Source: Pseudomonadota bacterium (GTDB lineage: Bacteria > Pseudomonadota > Alphaproteobacteria > Caulobacterales > Caulobacteraceae). Taken from it: 33,912 nucleotides of DNA. Shown piece after piece: positions 8,485 to 16,451 of this stretch. The position numbers were made by a program, and so were the translations under genes. Where the stretch lies: the NCBI GenBank assembly GCA_023434265.1, contig JAEYTA010000188.1, positions 1-33,912 on the forward strand, given 5' to 3'. The notes below the pieces were generated by a model. It saw nothing but the letters and a program-made list of their open reading frames with translations. It made no database searches and had not been told where the DNA came from. How positions within the stretch are numbered: the stretch's first letter is position 1; each line of letters begins with the position of its first letter.

Positions 8485-10653
8485 TCAGAAGTCCGCCGAG
8501 ACCGACAGGGAGAAGCTGCGCGGCGCCCCGAGCGTCAGGTAGTTGGCCCCCGGATAGCCGCCGACCGCCACCCACTGGTCCTCGTCGGTGAGGTTCTCGA
8601 CCCGGGCGCGCAGCGTCAGCGGCCGGCCGCCGGCCTCGAACGCATAGCGCACGCCGGCGTCGAAACGGGTCCAGGAATCCAGTTCGACCGTATTGGCGGC
8701 GTCCACCTGCTGCGGGCCAGTGTGCACCGCCCGGCCCTCCAGCGTCAGCCCGACGACGGCCGGCACGTCCCATTCCACGTTGAGGTTGGTCTGGAACTCC
8801 GGCGCGCCGATCGGGGCGTTGCCGTCCAGCGCTCCGCCAGCGGTGCGGGTCAGCTCCGCGTCCAGCCAGGTCGCGCCGCCGAGCAGGCGTAGCCCCTCGA
8901 CCGGCTCGCCGAACAGGCTCAGCTCCACCCCCCGGTTCTCCTGCTCGCCGTTGGCGGCGAAGACATTGTTCTCGACGAAGGCGCTGGGCAAGGTCAGCCG
9001 GAACAGGCTGATCGAGCCCCCGAACGACCCACCGTCGTACTTGGCGCCGACCTCGGCCTGCTCGCCGCGGAACGGGTCCAGCACCTCGCCGGCGTTGTCG
9101 ACCGGCACGCCGCCGCTGACCGCCGGAGCGGTCTGGCCGGGGACCAGGGTCTCTGCGTAGTTGGCGTAGAGCGAAATCCGCTCCGACGGCTTGTAGACCA
9201 CGGCGAAGGCCGGGGTCACGGCATCGCCCTCGTAGGAGCCGATCTGCGCGCCGGTGTTGTAGTCGTACGACCGCGTCTCGATGCTCTGGTGACGCACGCC
9301 GGCGGTGACCATCAGCCGGCCGTCGAGGAAGGACATCATGTCGGCGAGAGCGAAAGAGGTGTTCCGCACCCGCTCCGTCACATGCGGATCGTCCATGTCG
9401 CCGCCGACGAAGAAGTCGGGGACCGGCGGCGCGACGACCACGGGGTTGTAGAGGTCGCTGGCGAAGCCGGCGAAGTTCGAGAAGGCGTAGGCGTTCTCCG
9501 ACTTCGACTGCACCCGCGACGCCGAGGCCACCAGGCGATGCCCGACCGCGCCGGTGGTCAGGTCGGCGCGCACGCCGACGTCGCCCGACCAGACCGTGTC
9601 ACGGCGCACGTTGTCGAAGCGGTAGGCGCTGAGCGTGCCGTCCGGCTGCGCGCGCGGATTGGCGAGCCTGTTGGCCTCCTCGCCCGAACGGCCGCCGAAG
9701 GCGGCCCAGGCGGTCACGTCGTCGGTCAGGTCGAACTCCCCGCGCGTCGCGCCGAACAGCTGTACCTCGTCGGTGTACGTCCACGGCTGGGCGAAGTTGG
9801 CGTCGGCCGGCGGCGGCGTGGGGATCTCGCCGGCCGGGGTGACGCTGGGGCGCGGGGCGTCGATGTGGTGATCCTGCCAGCCCAGGTCGGCCGAGAAGCG
9901 CGCGCGGTCGCCGCGGTGGTCGACGCCGAGGCCGATCACGCGCAGCTCGCGGTTCTCGCCGTCCATCGCCCCGGTCCCGTCACGGCTGGCGAGGTTGAGA
10001 CGGGCGCCCCATTCGTTCTCCGCGCCGAAGCGGCGCGACAGGTCCGCGGCGGCGTAGATCTCGTCCTCCCCCGACCAGCCCGCGGTCAGCCGGTTCAGCG
10101 GCGTGTTTCCCGCCCGCTTGGGCACGAGGTTGAAGGCCCCGCCCACGCCGCTGCCGCCCGGCGCCGCGCCATTCAGGAAGGCCGTGGCTCCGTGGAAGAC
10201 CTCGACCCGCTCCAGCAGCTCGGCGGCCACGAACTGGCGCGGCAGCACGCCGTACAGGCCGTTGTAGGTCATGTCGTCCGAATACACCGGGAAGCCGCGG
10301 ATGATGTACAGCTCCTGGAAGTTGCCGAAGCCCTTGGTCACCCGCACCGCCGGGTCGTTCTGCAACACGTCGGCGACGCTGCGCGCCTGCTGGTCGCGGA
10401 TCAGGGCCTCGGTGTAGCTGGTCGTGGCGAATGGCGTGTCCATCACGTCCAGCGCCCCGAACAGGCCGACGCGGCCGCCGGTGGCGACCTGGCCGCCGGC
10501 ATGGGCCGGGGGCAGCCGAACCTGCGAGCCGGTGACGACGATCTCGCCGAGATCGCTCGTCGGTTCGTCAGCCTCCTGCGCGACGGCGGGGGCGGACGCG
10601 ATCAGCGAGACGGCGGCGGCCGAACACAGCAGGGCGGTGAGGCGAGGGGACAC
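8485..10653 (-). CDS. TonB-dependent siderophore receptor
   Basis: A 722-residue outer-membrane receptor. The signal peptide ends near AVA-QEA (residue 25), followed by a TonB-box-like GEIVVTG, a plug domain (about 65-180, with SVADVLQNDPAVRV and YIIRGFPVYSDDMTYNGLYG) and a 22-strand barrel ending in the aromatic SADF that outer-membrane proteins use for assembly. The size and plug sequence fit ferric-siderophore receptors; the ligand cannot be read. The start is a GTG at 10653 with GGAG six bases upstream. It heads an operon with the PepSY protein and the 60-residue membrane protein, and a palindrome directly upstream suggests iron-dependent control. Confidence 0.9.
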   Translation of the reverse strand: MSPRLTALLCSAAAVSLIASAPAVAQEADEPTSDLGEIVVTGSQVRLPPAHAGGQVATGGRVGLFGALDVMDTPFATTSYTEALIRDQQARSVADVLQNDPAVRVTKGFGNFQELYIIRGFPVYSDDMTYNGLYGVLPRQFVAAELLERVEVFHGATAFLNGAAPGGSGVGGAFNLVPKRAGNTPLNRLTAGWSGEDEIYAAADLSRRFGAENEWGARLNLASRDGTGAMDGENRELRVIGLGVDHRGDRARFSADLGWQDHHIDAPRPSVTPAGEIPTPPPADANFAQPWTYTDEVQLFGATRGEFDLTDDVTAWAAFGGRSGEEANRLANPRAQPDGTLSAYRFDNVRRDTVWSGDVGVRADLTTGAVGHRLVASASRVQSKSENAYAFSNFAGFASDLYNPVVVAPPVPDFFVGGDMDDPHVTERVRNTSFALADMMSFLDGRLMVTAGVRHQSIETRSYDYNTGAQIGSYEGDAVTPAFAVVYKPSERISLYANYAETLVPGQTAPAVSGGVPVDNAGEVLDPFRGEQAEVGAKYDGGSFGGSISLFRLTLPSAFVENNVFAANGEQENRGVELSLFGEPVEGLRLLGGATWLDAELTRTAGGALDGNAPIGAPEFQTNLNVEWDVPAVVGLTLEGRAVHTGPQQVDAANTVELDSWTRFDAGVRYAFEAGGRPLTLRARVENLTDEDQWVAVGGYPGANYLTLGAPRSFSLSVSADF

Positions 10654-10665
10654 GGACGGCTCCGG

Positions 10666-10686
10666 TAATGCGAATGGCTCGCACTA
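10666..10686. promoter_or_regulatory. Imperfect palindrome, candidate Fur-type operator
   Basis: A 21-base inverted repeat with a perfect core TGCGA-N5-TCGCA (10669-10683) and two more matching pairs outside (7 of 8 arm positions). It lies 13-33 bases upstream of the TonB receptor GTG and is richer in A/T than its surroundings. Position and size suit a Fur or related iron-responsive repressor. The sequence does not match the classical Fur consensus closely, so the protein is a guess. Confidence 0.35.
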
Positions 10687-10732
10687 TCGTGTGCAATCCC
10701 GCGGCGCAAGGCGCGCGACTGCGACGCTTTGG

Positions 10733-11581
10733 CTACTGCGCCGTCCATCCCCCGTCGATCGAGAAACTGGCGCCATTGGCCGAGGCCCCGAGGTCCGACA
10801 CCAGATACAGCATCATCCCCACCAGCTCGTCGGTGGTGACGAAGCGTTTGGTCGGCTGCGAGCCGAGGATGACGTCCTTCAGCACCTGCTCCTTCGACAT
10901 GCCGCGCGTGCGGGCCTGGTCGGCGATCTGCTTCTCGACGATCGGCGTCTCGACGAAGCCGGGGCAGAGGGCGTTGCAGGTGATGCCGTCCTCGGCGACT
11001 TCCAGCGCCACCGTCTTGGTGAAGCCGATGACGCCGTGCTTGGCGGCGACGTAGGCCGACTTGAACGGGCTGGCGACGAGGCCGTGGGCCGAGGCCACGT
11101 TGACGATCCGCCCGCGGCCCTGGGCCTTCATGATCGGGATCGCCGCCCGGGTGGCGTAGAAGGTCGACGACAGGTTGACGGCGATGATCTGCTCCCACCT
11201 GTCGGCCGGGAACTTCTCCACCGCCTCGACGTGCTGCACGCCGGCGTTGTTGATCAGGATGTCCAGCCGGCCGAGCGTGTGGCGGGCGAAGGCGACCATG
11301 TCGGCCACCTCATCGCCGCGCGTCATGTCGGCGGCGTGGTAGCGCACCCGCACCCCGCAGCTGGCCTCCATCCCGGCACGGATGCGCTCGATCTCGGACG
11401 GATCGCCGAGCCCGTTCAGCACCACCTCGCCGCCGCGCGAGGCGATGGCGCGGGCCATGGCCAGGCCGATGCCCGAGGTCGAGCCGGAGATCACCGCCAC
11501 CTGTCCCTTCAGGTCGCCGATGTCGCGGAAGGGCTCGCGGGCGGTCTGGTCGGCGTCGCCGCGCTTGGGCCACTGGAACAT
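10733..11581 (-). CDS. bdhA: 3-hydroxybutyrate dehydrogenase (SDR family)
   Basis: A 282-residue short-chain dehydrogenase. The cofactor motif GSTSGIG is at 33-39, NNAG at 111-114 and the catalytic Ser164, Tyr177 and Lys181 in VASAHG and SAYVAAKHG have standard spacing. The pieces IVNVASAHGLVAS and CNALCPGFVETPIVEKQI followed by QPTKRFVT are typical of D-beta-hydroxybutyrate dehydrogenase, which interconverts 3-hydroxybutyrate and acetoacetate with NAD and serves polyhydroxybutyrate turnover. There is an extra N-terminal stretch of about 25 residues compared with common members, but the ATG at 11581 is the only good start. It is transcribed in the same direction as yaaA, 66 bases downstream of it. 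Substrate is assigned by resemblance. Confidence 0.82.
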   Translation of the reverse strand: MFQWPKRGDADQTAREPFRDIGDLKGQVAVISGSTSGIGLAMARAIASRGGEVVLNGLGDPSEIERIRAGMEASCGVRVRYHAADMTRGDEVADMVAFARHTLGRLDILINNAGVQHVEAVEKFPADRWEQIIAVNLSSTFYATRAAIPIMKAQGRGRIVNVASAHGLVASPFKSAYVAAKHGVIGFTKTVALEVAEDGITCNALCPGFVETPIVEKQIADQARTRGMSKEQVLKDVILGSQPTKRFVTTDELVGMMLYLVSDLGASANGASFSIDGGWTAQ

Positions 11582-11647
11582 GAAGGTCTCGTCCGTCCTG
11601 TCTTGTGCGGCCAGCCTAGCCGTTCGCGCTTGCGAAGGCGACAGGCC

Positions 11648-12421
11648 TCACGAATTTCCCGACCTGATGAATATCCAGTCCGTCTCGGTCGAGGAAGCCT
11701 TGTCGAAACGGTAGCCGTCCCGGTCGAACGCCTTCAGGTCGGCGGCCGTTTCGAGGCGCGCGTCGGCGGCGAAGCGGGCCATGGTCCCGCGCGCCCGCTT
11801 GGCGAAGAAGGAGATGATCTTGCTGCCGCCCTCGCGCGCCTCGCGGAAGTGGCAGGTGACCAGCGGCAGCTTCAGCGCCCGGGCGTCGACGGCGCCGAAA
11901 TATTCCTGGCTCGCCAGGTTCACCAGCGTCGGATCGGCGTGCCCTTCCGCGTCAGCGTTCAGCTGCTTCGACAGCCGGTCGCCCCAGAAGTCGTAGAGGT
12001 TGGCTCCGCGCCGCGTCTTCAGCCGCGTCCCCATCTCCAGCCGATACGGTTGGATGCGGTCCAGCGGGCGCAGCAGGCCGTAGAGGCCGGACAGGATGCG
12101 CACATGGTCCTGTGTCCAGGCCAGCGCCGCGGCGTCCATCCCGCGCGCCTCCAGCCCCTGGTAGACGTCGCCGGCGAAGGCCAGCGCCGCCTGCACCCCC
12201 TTGTCGACGGCCTCGGCGTCGAGCGCCCGGAATCGCTCCTGGTTCAGCCGCGCCAGATCGCCGGACAGCGACATCAGCCGGCGCAGCTCAGCCTGGGACT
12301 GCCGCCGCGCCGTGCGCGTCAGCGAGGCGGTCTCCTCGACGAATCGCCGCTCGCTGGCGGGGACAGCCGGATCGGCTTCGGTGAAATCCAGCCGCTTGGC
12401 CGGGGACAGGACGATCAGCAT
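11648..12421 (-). CDS. yaaA: Peroxide stress protein YaaA (DUF328)
   Basis: A 257-residue YaaA/DUF328 protein. The signature pieces are SPAKRLDF at the start, GLYGLLRPLD and YRLEMGTRL in the middle, and SQEYFGAV with KIISFFAKRARG near the end. In E. coli YaaA is induced by OxyR and limits free intracellular iron during peroxide stress; it is a DNA-binding cytoplasmic protein. Full length for the family (about 257). It sits between nnrD and the hydroxybutyrate dehydrogenase gene on the same strand, with spacers of 47 and 66 bases, so co-transcription is possible but not shown. An iron-uptake operon lies further downstream. Confidence 0.92.
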   Translation of the reverse strand: MLIVLSPAKRLDFTEADPAVPASERRFVEETASLTRTARRQSQAELRRLMSLSGDLARLNQERFRALDAEAVDKGVQAALAFAGDVYQGLEARGMDAAALAWTQDHVRILSGLYGLLRPLDRIQPYRLEMGTRLKTRRGANLYDFWGDRLSKQLNADAEGHADPTLVNLASQEYFGAVDARALKLPLVTCHFREAREGGSKIISFFAKRARGTMARFAADARLETAADLKAFDRDGYRFDKASSTETDWIFIRSGNS

Positions 12422-12468
12422 GGCGCCCTGTTAGGCCGCTTCGCCTCCGAATTGAACCGCCGGCCGGT

Positions 12469-13296
12469 TCAGCGCGGCGCGGCGTAAAGCGCCGCCAGCA
12501 CCCCCGGCAGCCGGTCGGGAAGGTCCTCGGCGATCAGCCCCGGCCCGAAGCCCCGCGCCGCCTCGGCGTGCATCCAAGCCGCCGCCCGCGCCGCCTCGAA
12601 GCTGTCCATCCGCTGCGCCGCCAGCCCGCCGATCATACCGGCCAGCACGTCGCCCGTGCCGGCGGTGGCCAGCCACGGCGTGCCGTTGTCGTTGACCGCC
12701 AGCCGCCCGTCCGGCGCCGCGATGACAGTCGCCGGCCCCTTCAGCACCACCACCGCCCCGGCGCGCCCCGCCGCCTCCGCCGCCGCCGCCTCGCGCCCGT
12801 GGTCGAGCAGGCCGGGGAACAGCCGCCGGAACTCGCCCTCGTGCGGAGTCAGCACGTCGTCGCGGTCGAGCAGTTCGAACAGGTCGGCCGGCCGGTGCTC
12901 GAAGGCGGTCAGGCCGTCGGCGTCGATGACCAGCACCGCCCCGGTCTCGGCCAGCGCCCGGACATTGGCCTGGGTGGCCTCATTGACCCCGGCGGCGGGC
13001 CCGATGACCACCGCGTCCATCGACTCGGCCGCCTCGAACAGGGCCTCGAACGAGCCGAACGGGGTCAGCATCACCGCCTCGATCGCCGGGGCGATCACCG
13101 CCGCGGCGTCGGGAGGGCACAGGATGCGCACCAGGCCCGCGCCGATTCGCAGCCCCGCCCGCGCCGCCAGCCGCGCCGCTCCGGTCTGCGTCGCCCGTCC
13201 GGACACCACCCCCAGCCGTCCCCGCGCGTGCTTGTGCGCGTCCTCGGCCGGCCAGGGCAGGGCGGCGCGCCAGTCGGGCAGGGCGTCCACGGTCAT
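12469..13296 (-). CDS. nnrD: ADP/ATP-dependent NAD(P)H-hydrate dehydratase, stand-alone
   Basis: Repairs hydrated NAD(P)H by an ADP- or ATP-driven dehydration. The 275-residue protein corresponds to the C-terminal (ribokinase-like) domain of YjeF: an early GRLGVVSG, LTPHEGEFRRLFP, VVLKGPATVIAAP, and the anion-hole motif NDNGTPWLATAGTGDVLAGM. Many bacteria have this fused to the NnrE epimerase; here the epimerase half is absent and not in the window, so NAD(P)HX epimerisation must be encoded elsewhere or be missing. ATG at 13296 with GGAGGAG eight bases upstream. Divergent from glnB. Confidence 0.92.
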   Translation of the reverse strand: MTVDALPDWRAALPWPAEDAHKHARGRLGVVSGRATQTGAARLAARAGLRIGAGLVRILCPPDAAAVIAPAIEAVMLTPFGSFEALFEAAESMDAVVIGPAAGVNEATQANVRALAETGAVLVIDADGLTAFEHRPADLFELLDRDDVLTPHEGEFRRLFPGLLDHGREAAAAEAAGRAGAVVVLKGPATVIAAPDGRLAVNDNGTPWLATAGTGDVLAGMIGGLAAQRMDSFEAARAAAWMHAEAARGFGPGLIAEDLPDRLPGVLAALYAAPR

Positions 13297-13413
13297 CAGG
13301 CCACTCCTCCGTTCACGGATGGCGACTCCGGCCGAAAAGGACTTGCCTTATTGTGCAATGCAATGTCCATTCGCCTCCCGAGCGCGCGGCACGATAGCCC
13401 GCCGGGATCGCCG

Positions 13414-13752
13414 ATGAAAAAGATCGAAGCCGTCATCAAGCCCTTCAAGCTCGATGAAGTGAAGGAGGCGCTGCAGGACGCCGGCGTGCAGGGCATGACC
13501 GTGCTCGAGGCGCGCGGCTACGGCCGCCAGAAGGGCCACTCCGAGCTCTACCGCGGCGCCGAATACGTCATCGACTTCCTGCCCAAGATCAAGATCGAGG
13601 TGGTGGTCCCCGACGACCTGGTCGCCTCCGTGGTCGAGGCCATCCAGACCGCCGCCCGCACCGGCAAGATCGGCGACGGAAAGATCTTCATCTCGGACGT
13701 CCTCGACGTCATCCGAATCCGCACCGGCGAAACGGGGGCCCAGGCCGTCTGA
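13414..13752 (+). CDS. glnB: Nitrogen regulatory protein PII
   Basis: A 112-residue PII protein, exactly the family length. It reads cellular glutamine, 2-oxoglutarate and ATP/ADP and controls NtrB and the adenylyltransferase acting on glutamine synthetase. The T loop (residues 37-55, GRQKGHSELYRGAEYVIDF) carries Tyr51, the uridylylation site. The C-terminal signature is TGKIGDGKIFI. The ATG at 13414 is chosen because MKKIEAVIKPFKLDEVK is the universal start; no strong ribosome binding site precedes it. It lies 70 bases upstream of the probable glnA start, the usual glnBA order. The upstream 117 bases contain an A/T-rich stretch (13342-13366) that may hold the promoter. Confidence 0.97.
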   Translation: MKKIEAVIKPFKLDEVKEALQDAGVQGMTVLEARGYGRQKGHSELYRGAEYVIDFLPKIKIEVVVPDDLVASVVEAIQTAARTGKIGDGKIFISDVLDVIRIRTGETGAQAV

Positions 13753-13766
13753 CCGCCCAAGACCAC

Positions 13767-13788
13767 CGGCCGCCTCTCGGGGCGGCCG
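13767..13788 (+). terminator. glnB-glnA intercistronic hairpin
   Basis: A perfect 8-base-pair stem (13767-13774 with 13781-13788, arms CGGCCGCC and GGCGGCCG) closes a 6-base loop and is followed by TTTCACTT. It sits 14 bases after the glnB stop. The U run is short, so it more likely lowers read-through or protects the glnB mRNA end than stops transcription fully. Confidence 0.55.
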
Positions 13789-13822
13789 TTTCACTTCCTC
13801 CCCAAGAAACGGACCTCGAGAC

Positions 13823-15232
13823 ACGAGCGACGCCGGCAAGATACTGAAGGACATCAAGGAGAAGGACGTTCGCTACGTCGATCTCCGCTTCACCGACACA
13901 AAGGGACGGATGCAGCACGTCACCTTCGACATCGACCTCGTCGACGAGGAGTTCCTCGAGGAAGGCACGATGTTCGATGGCTCCTCGATCGCCGGCTGGA
14001 AGGCGATCAACGAATCCGACATGCTGCTCAAGCCGGATCTGAAGACCGCCTGGATCGATCCGTTCTACCAGCAGACCACCATGTTCCTGTTCTGCGACGT
14101 GCTGAACCCGGACACCGGCGAGCCCTACAATCGCGACAGCCGCTCGATGGCCAAGAAGGCGCTGGCCTACGTCCAGTCCTCGGGCGTCGGCGACATGGTC
14201 TTCTTCGGGCCCGAGGCCGAGTTCTTCGTCTTCGACGACGTGCGCTGGTCTACCCAGGCGCATGACAGCGGCTACGCCTTCGACTCCATCGAACTCCCCG
14301 CCAACACCGGCGCCGAGTACTCCGAGGGCAACATGGGCCACCGCCCGGGACCGAAGGGCGGCTACTTCCCGGTCAATCCGGTCGACTCCGGCCAGGACCT
14401 GCGCGGCGAGATGCTGTCGGTGATGAAGGACCTCGGCCTCGATCCCGAGAAGCACCACCACGAGGTCGCCCCGGCCCAGCACGAGCTCGGCCTCAAGTTC
14501 AGCGACCTGCTGACCATGGCCGACCGGCTGCAGCTCTACAAATACGTCATCCACAACGTGGCCGCGGCCTACGGCAAGTCGGCGACCTTCATGGCCAAGC
14601 CGATGTACGCCGACAACGGCTCGGGCATGCACGTGCACCAGTCGATCTGGAAGGACGGCAAGCCGCTGTTCGCCGGCGACAAGTACGCCGGCCTGTCCGA
14701 CATGTGCCTGTGGTACATCGGCGGCATCATCAAGCACGCCAAGGCCATCAACGCCTTCGCCAACTCCACCACCAACTCCTACAAGCGCCTCGTGCCGGGC
14801 TACGAGGCCCCGGTGAAGCTGGCCTATTCGGCCCGCAACCGCTCGGCCTCGATCCGCATCCCGTGGGTCAACTCGCCCAAGGCCAAGCGCATCGAGGCCC
14901 GCTTCCCCGACCCGATGGGCAACCCCTACCTGACCTTCGTCGCCCTGCTGATGGCCGGCCTCGACGGCATCGAGAACCGCATCGATCCGGGCGCGGCCGC
15001 CGACAAGAACCTCTACGACCTGCCGCCGGAAGAGCGGAAGAACATCCCCGAGGTGTGCGGCTCGCTGCGCGAGGCGCTGGAGAACCTCGACAAGGACCGG
15101 GCCTTCCTCAAGAAGGGCGGCGTCATGGATGACGACTTCATCGACAGCTACATCGAGCTGAAGATGGAGGAGGTCATGCGGCTGCAACTGCACCCGCACC
15201 CGGTCGAGTTCGACATGTACTACAGCTGCTGA
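13823..15232 (+). CDS. glnA: Glutamine synthetase type I, apparent ACG start
   Basis: Joins glutamate and ammonia with ATP; dodecameric GSI-beta. Family marks include MFDGSSIAGWKAI, GPEAEFFVFDDVRW, NMGHRPGPKGGYFPV, VAPAQHELGLKF and the adenylylation site NLYDLP (Tyr398 when counted from 13823, equal to Tyr397 of E. coli numbered without Met). The expected N-terminal sheet (SDAGKILKDIKEKDVRYVDL) is encoded in frame from 13826, but there is no ATG, GTG or TTG in any frame between the glnB stop and 13910. ACG at 13823 stands exactly where Met belongs and gives 469 residues, the normal length. The first ATG (13910) would remove 29 residues of the N-terminal domain. Either ACG initiates, or a T-to-C change or base-call error is present. 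Confidence 0.9.
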   Translation, partial: TSDAGKILKDIKEKDVRYVDLRFTDTKGRMQHVTFDIDLVDEEFLEEGTMFDGSSIAGWKAINESDMLLKPDLKTAWIDPFYQQTTMFLFCDVLNPDTGEPYNRDSRSMAKKALAYVQSSGVGDMVFFGPEAEFFVFDDVRWSTQAHDSGYAFDSIELPANTGAEYSEGNMGHRPGPKGGYFPVNPVDSGQDLRGEMLSVMKDLGLDPEKHHHEVAPAQHELGLKFSDLLTMADRLQLYKYVIHNVAAAYGKSATFMAKPMYADNGSGMHVHQSIWKDGKPLFAGDKYAGLSDMCLWYIGGIIKHAKAINAFANSTTNSYKRLVPGYEAPVKLAYSARNRSASIRIPWVNSPKAKRIEARFPDPMGNPYLTFVALLMAGLDGIENRIDPGAAADKNLYDLPPEERKNIPEVCGSLREALENLDKDRAFLKKGGVMDDDFIDSYIELKMEEVMRLQLHPHPVEFDMYYSC

Positions 15233-15259
15233 TCGACAGGGGGACTGACGATCACGCGG

Positions 15260-15295
15260 GGCGCCGGGCGGGAGACCGTCCGGCGCCTTTTCTTT
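15260..15295 (+). terminator. Rho-independent terminator of glnBA
   Basis: A 12-pair stem with one G-U pair (arms 15260-15271 and 15276-15287), capped by a GAGA tetraloop of the GNRA type and followed by TTTTCTTT. It begins 28 bases after the glnA stop. The best terminator in the window; the opposite strand lacks a U run, so it serves glnBA. Confidence 0.9.
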
Positions 15296-15299
15296 CGCC

Positions 15300-16343
15300 T
15301 CAGTGCAGGCTGAAGGTCAGCGGATCCCAGCGCGGGGGCGGCTGGAGGGCGGCGGGGAAGGCGATGCGGACGGCGCAGGCGCCCTCGCCGCGGGTGACCA
15401 GCAGGCGGCCGGCCAGCTGTTCGGCGATGGCCTCGACCAGTCCCATGTCGCGCGGGACCGGCACGGGGCCGGGGCCGGTCGCCGCCAGCACCAGGGTGCG
15501 CACCCCGGCCGCCTCGTCGAGGCTGACCGTCAGGGTCGCCCCGGCGCTCGCGGCGCGCAGGGAGGTCAGCTGTTCCAGCAGCACGAGGCCGAGAGCCGTG
15601 GCCTGCTCCACCGGCACCTCGACCTCGCCGCCGGTGAAGCGCACCGCTACCGGGGCGGCCTCGTTGCGCCGCGCCACGGCCTCGGCCAGCCGCCGGGCGA
15701 AGCCCTCGAAATGGACCGTGCGGTCCTCGCCGCCGACGAAGGCGCGATGGGTGCGCGAGATCACCAGCGTCCGCGAGGCGGCGTTGGCCAGCACCCGCGA
15801 CACCAGCGCATCGTCCTCGCCGCGCGCCTGCGCCTGCAGGATGGCCGAGATCAGCTGCAGGTGGTCGGTGACGCGTTGGGCGTGATCCCGGAACAGTTCG
15901 GCCTGGCTGGTGGCCAGCGCCTCGACCCGGGCGTGGCTGCGCGCCAGGTCGCTGAAGCGGCCGCGGATGCTGCTCAGCACGTGGATCAGCAGGGCCGAGG
16001 AGATCAGGAAGAAGACCAGCGACACCAGCGCCCGGCCGTCGAGGTAGAAGGTCAGCGGCGCCGGGCCCATGAAGTTGTAGACGATCACCGTCGACAGGGC
16101 CGTGGCCAGCAGCGCCGGCCGGCCGCCCAGCCAGTAGGCCGACAGGATCACCGCCGGGTAGAAGCAGGTGTAGCCGTAGCCCTGCGCCAGCACCGGATCG
16201 AGCAGCAGCCGCACGCCCAGCGAGGCCAGCACCAGCAGCACGGCGCCCCACCAGGCCGCGCCCGGAAGGCGGGCCAGACGGGCGACGCGGTCGGCCGATG
16301 GCCGGGGCGAGGCGAGGAGGGCGGGCAGGATCATGGCGGCCAT
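15300..16343 (-). CDS. Degenerate histidine-kinase-like membrane protein (DUF4118 + HisKA_2/HATPase-like)
   Basis: 347 residues. Residues 33-125 form a KdpD-like DUF4118 membrane domain with about four helices (WWGAVLLVLASLGVRLLLDP, YPAVILSAYWLGGRPALL). A helical segment at 130-200 resembles a HisKA_2 dimerisation domain (RVTDHLQLISAILQAQA), then a HATPase-like region at 215-335. The expected phospho-acceptor HH before RV is Ala155-Gln156. Both N-box Asn positions are replaced (Leu256 and Ser261 in LGLVLLEQLTS) and the G1 Asp is lost (AATGPGP). The fold seems kept but ATP binding and autophosphorylation look impaired. It may be a pseudokinase or phosphotransfer scaffold. No response regulator is adjacent. 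Starts at 16343 or at the internal ATG 16334. Convergent with glnA. Confidence 0.72.
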   Translation of the reverse strand: MAAMILPALLASPRPSADRVARLARLPGAAWWGAVLLVLASLGVRLLLDPVLAQGYGYTCFYPAVILSAYWLGGRPALLATALSTVIVYNFMGPAPLTFYLDGRALVSLVFFLISSALLIHVLSSIRGRFSDLARSHARVEALATSQAELFRDHAQRVTDHLQLISAILQAQARGEDDALVSRVLANAASRTLVISRTHRAFVGGEDRTVHFEGFARRLAEAVARRNEAAPVAVRFTGGEVEVPVEQATALGLVLLEQLTSLRAASAGATLTVSLDEAAGVRTLVLAATGPGPVPVPRDMGLVEAIAEQLAGRLLVTRGEGACAVRIAFPAALQPPPRWDPLTFSLH

Positions 16344-16451
16344 CTATCGCCCCCGTTCGGGGAGGCGGCAAGGGCCGGGGCTTGCGTCGGCGGTCGCGCG
16401 GGGCATGGATAGCCGATGCGTCGCCACGCCGGCGACCCGGGAGCCCGAGTC

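Noticed and set aside
11619..11640. Hairpin between yaaA and the hydroxybutyrate dehydrogenase gene
   Set aside because: TTCGC-GCTT-GCGAA has only five pairs before a mismatch and no U run.
13297..13413. Sigma54 (-24/-12) promoter for glnBA
   Set aside because: GG and GC pairs near 13388-13402 are spaced by 11 bases, not 10, and other GG-N10 checks failed; no proper -24/-12 was found.
13709..15199. 496-codon open frame antisense to glnA
   Set aside because: No family features; the plus strand encodes glutamine synthetase over the same bases.
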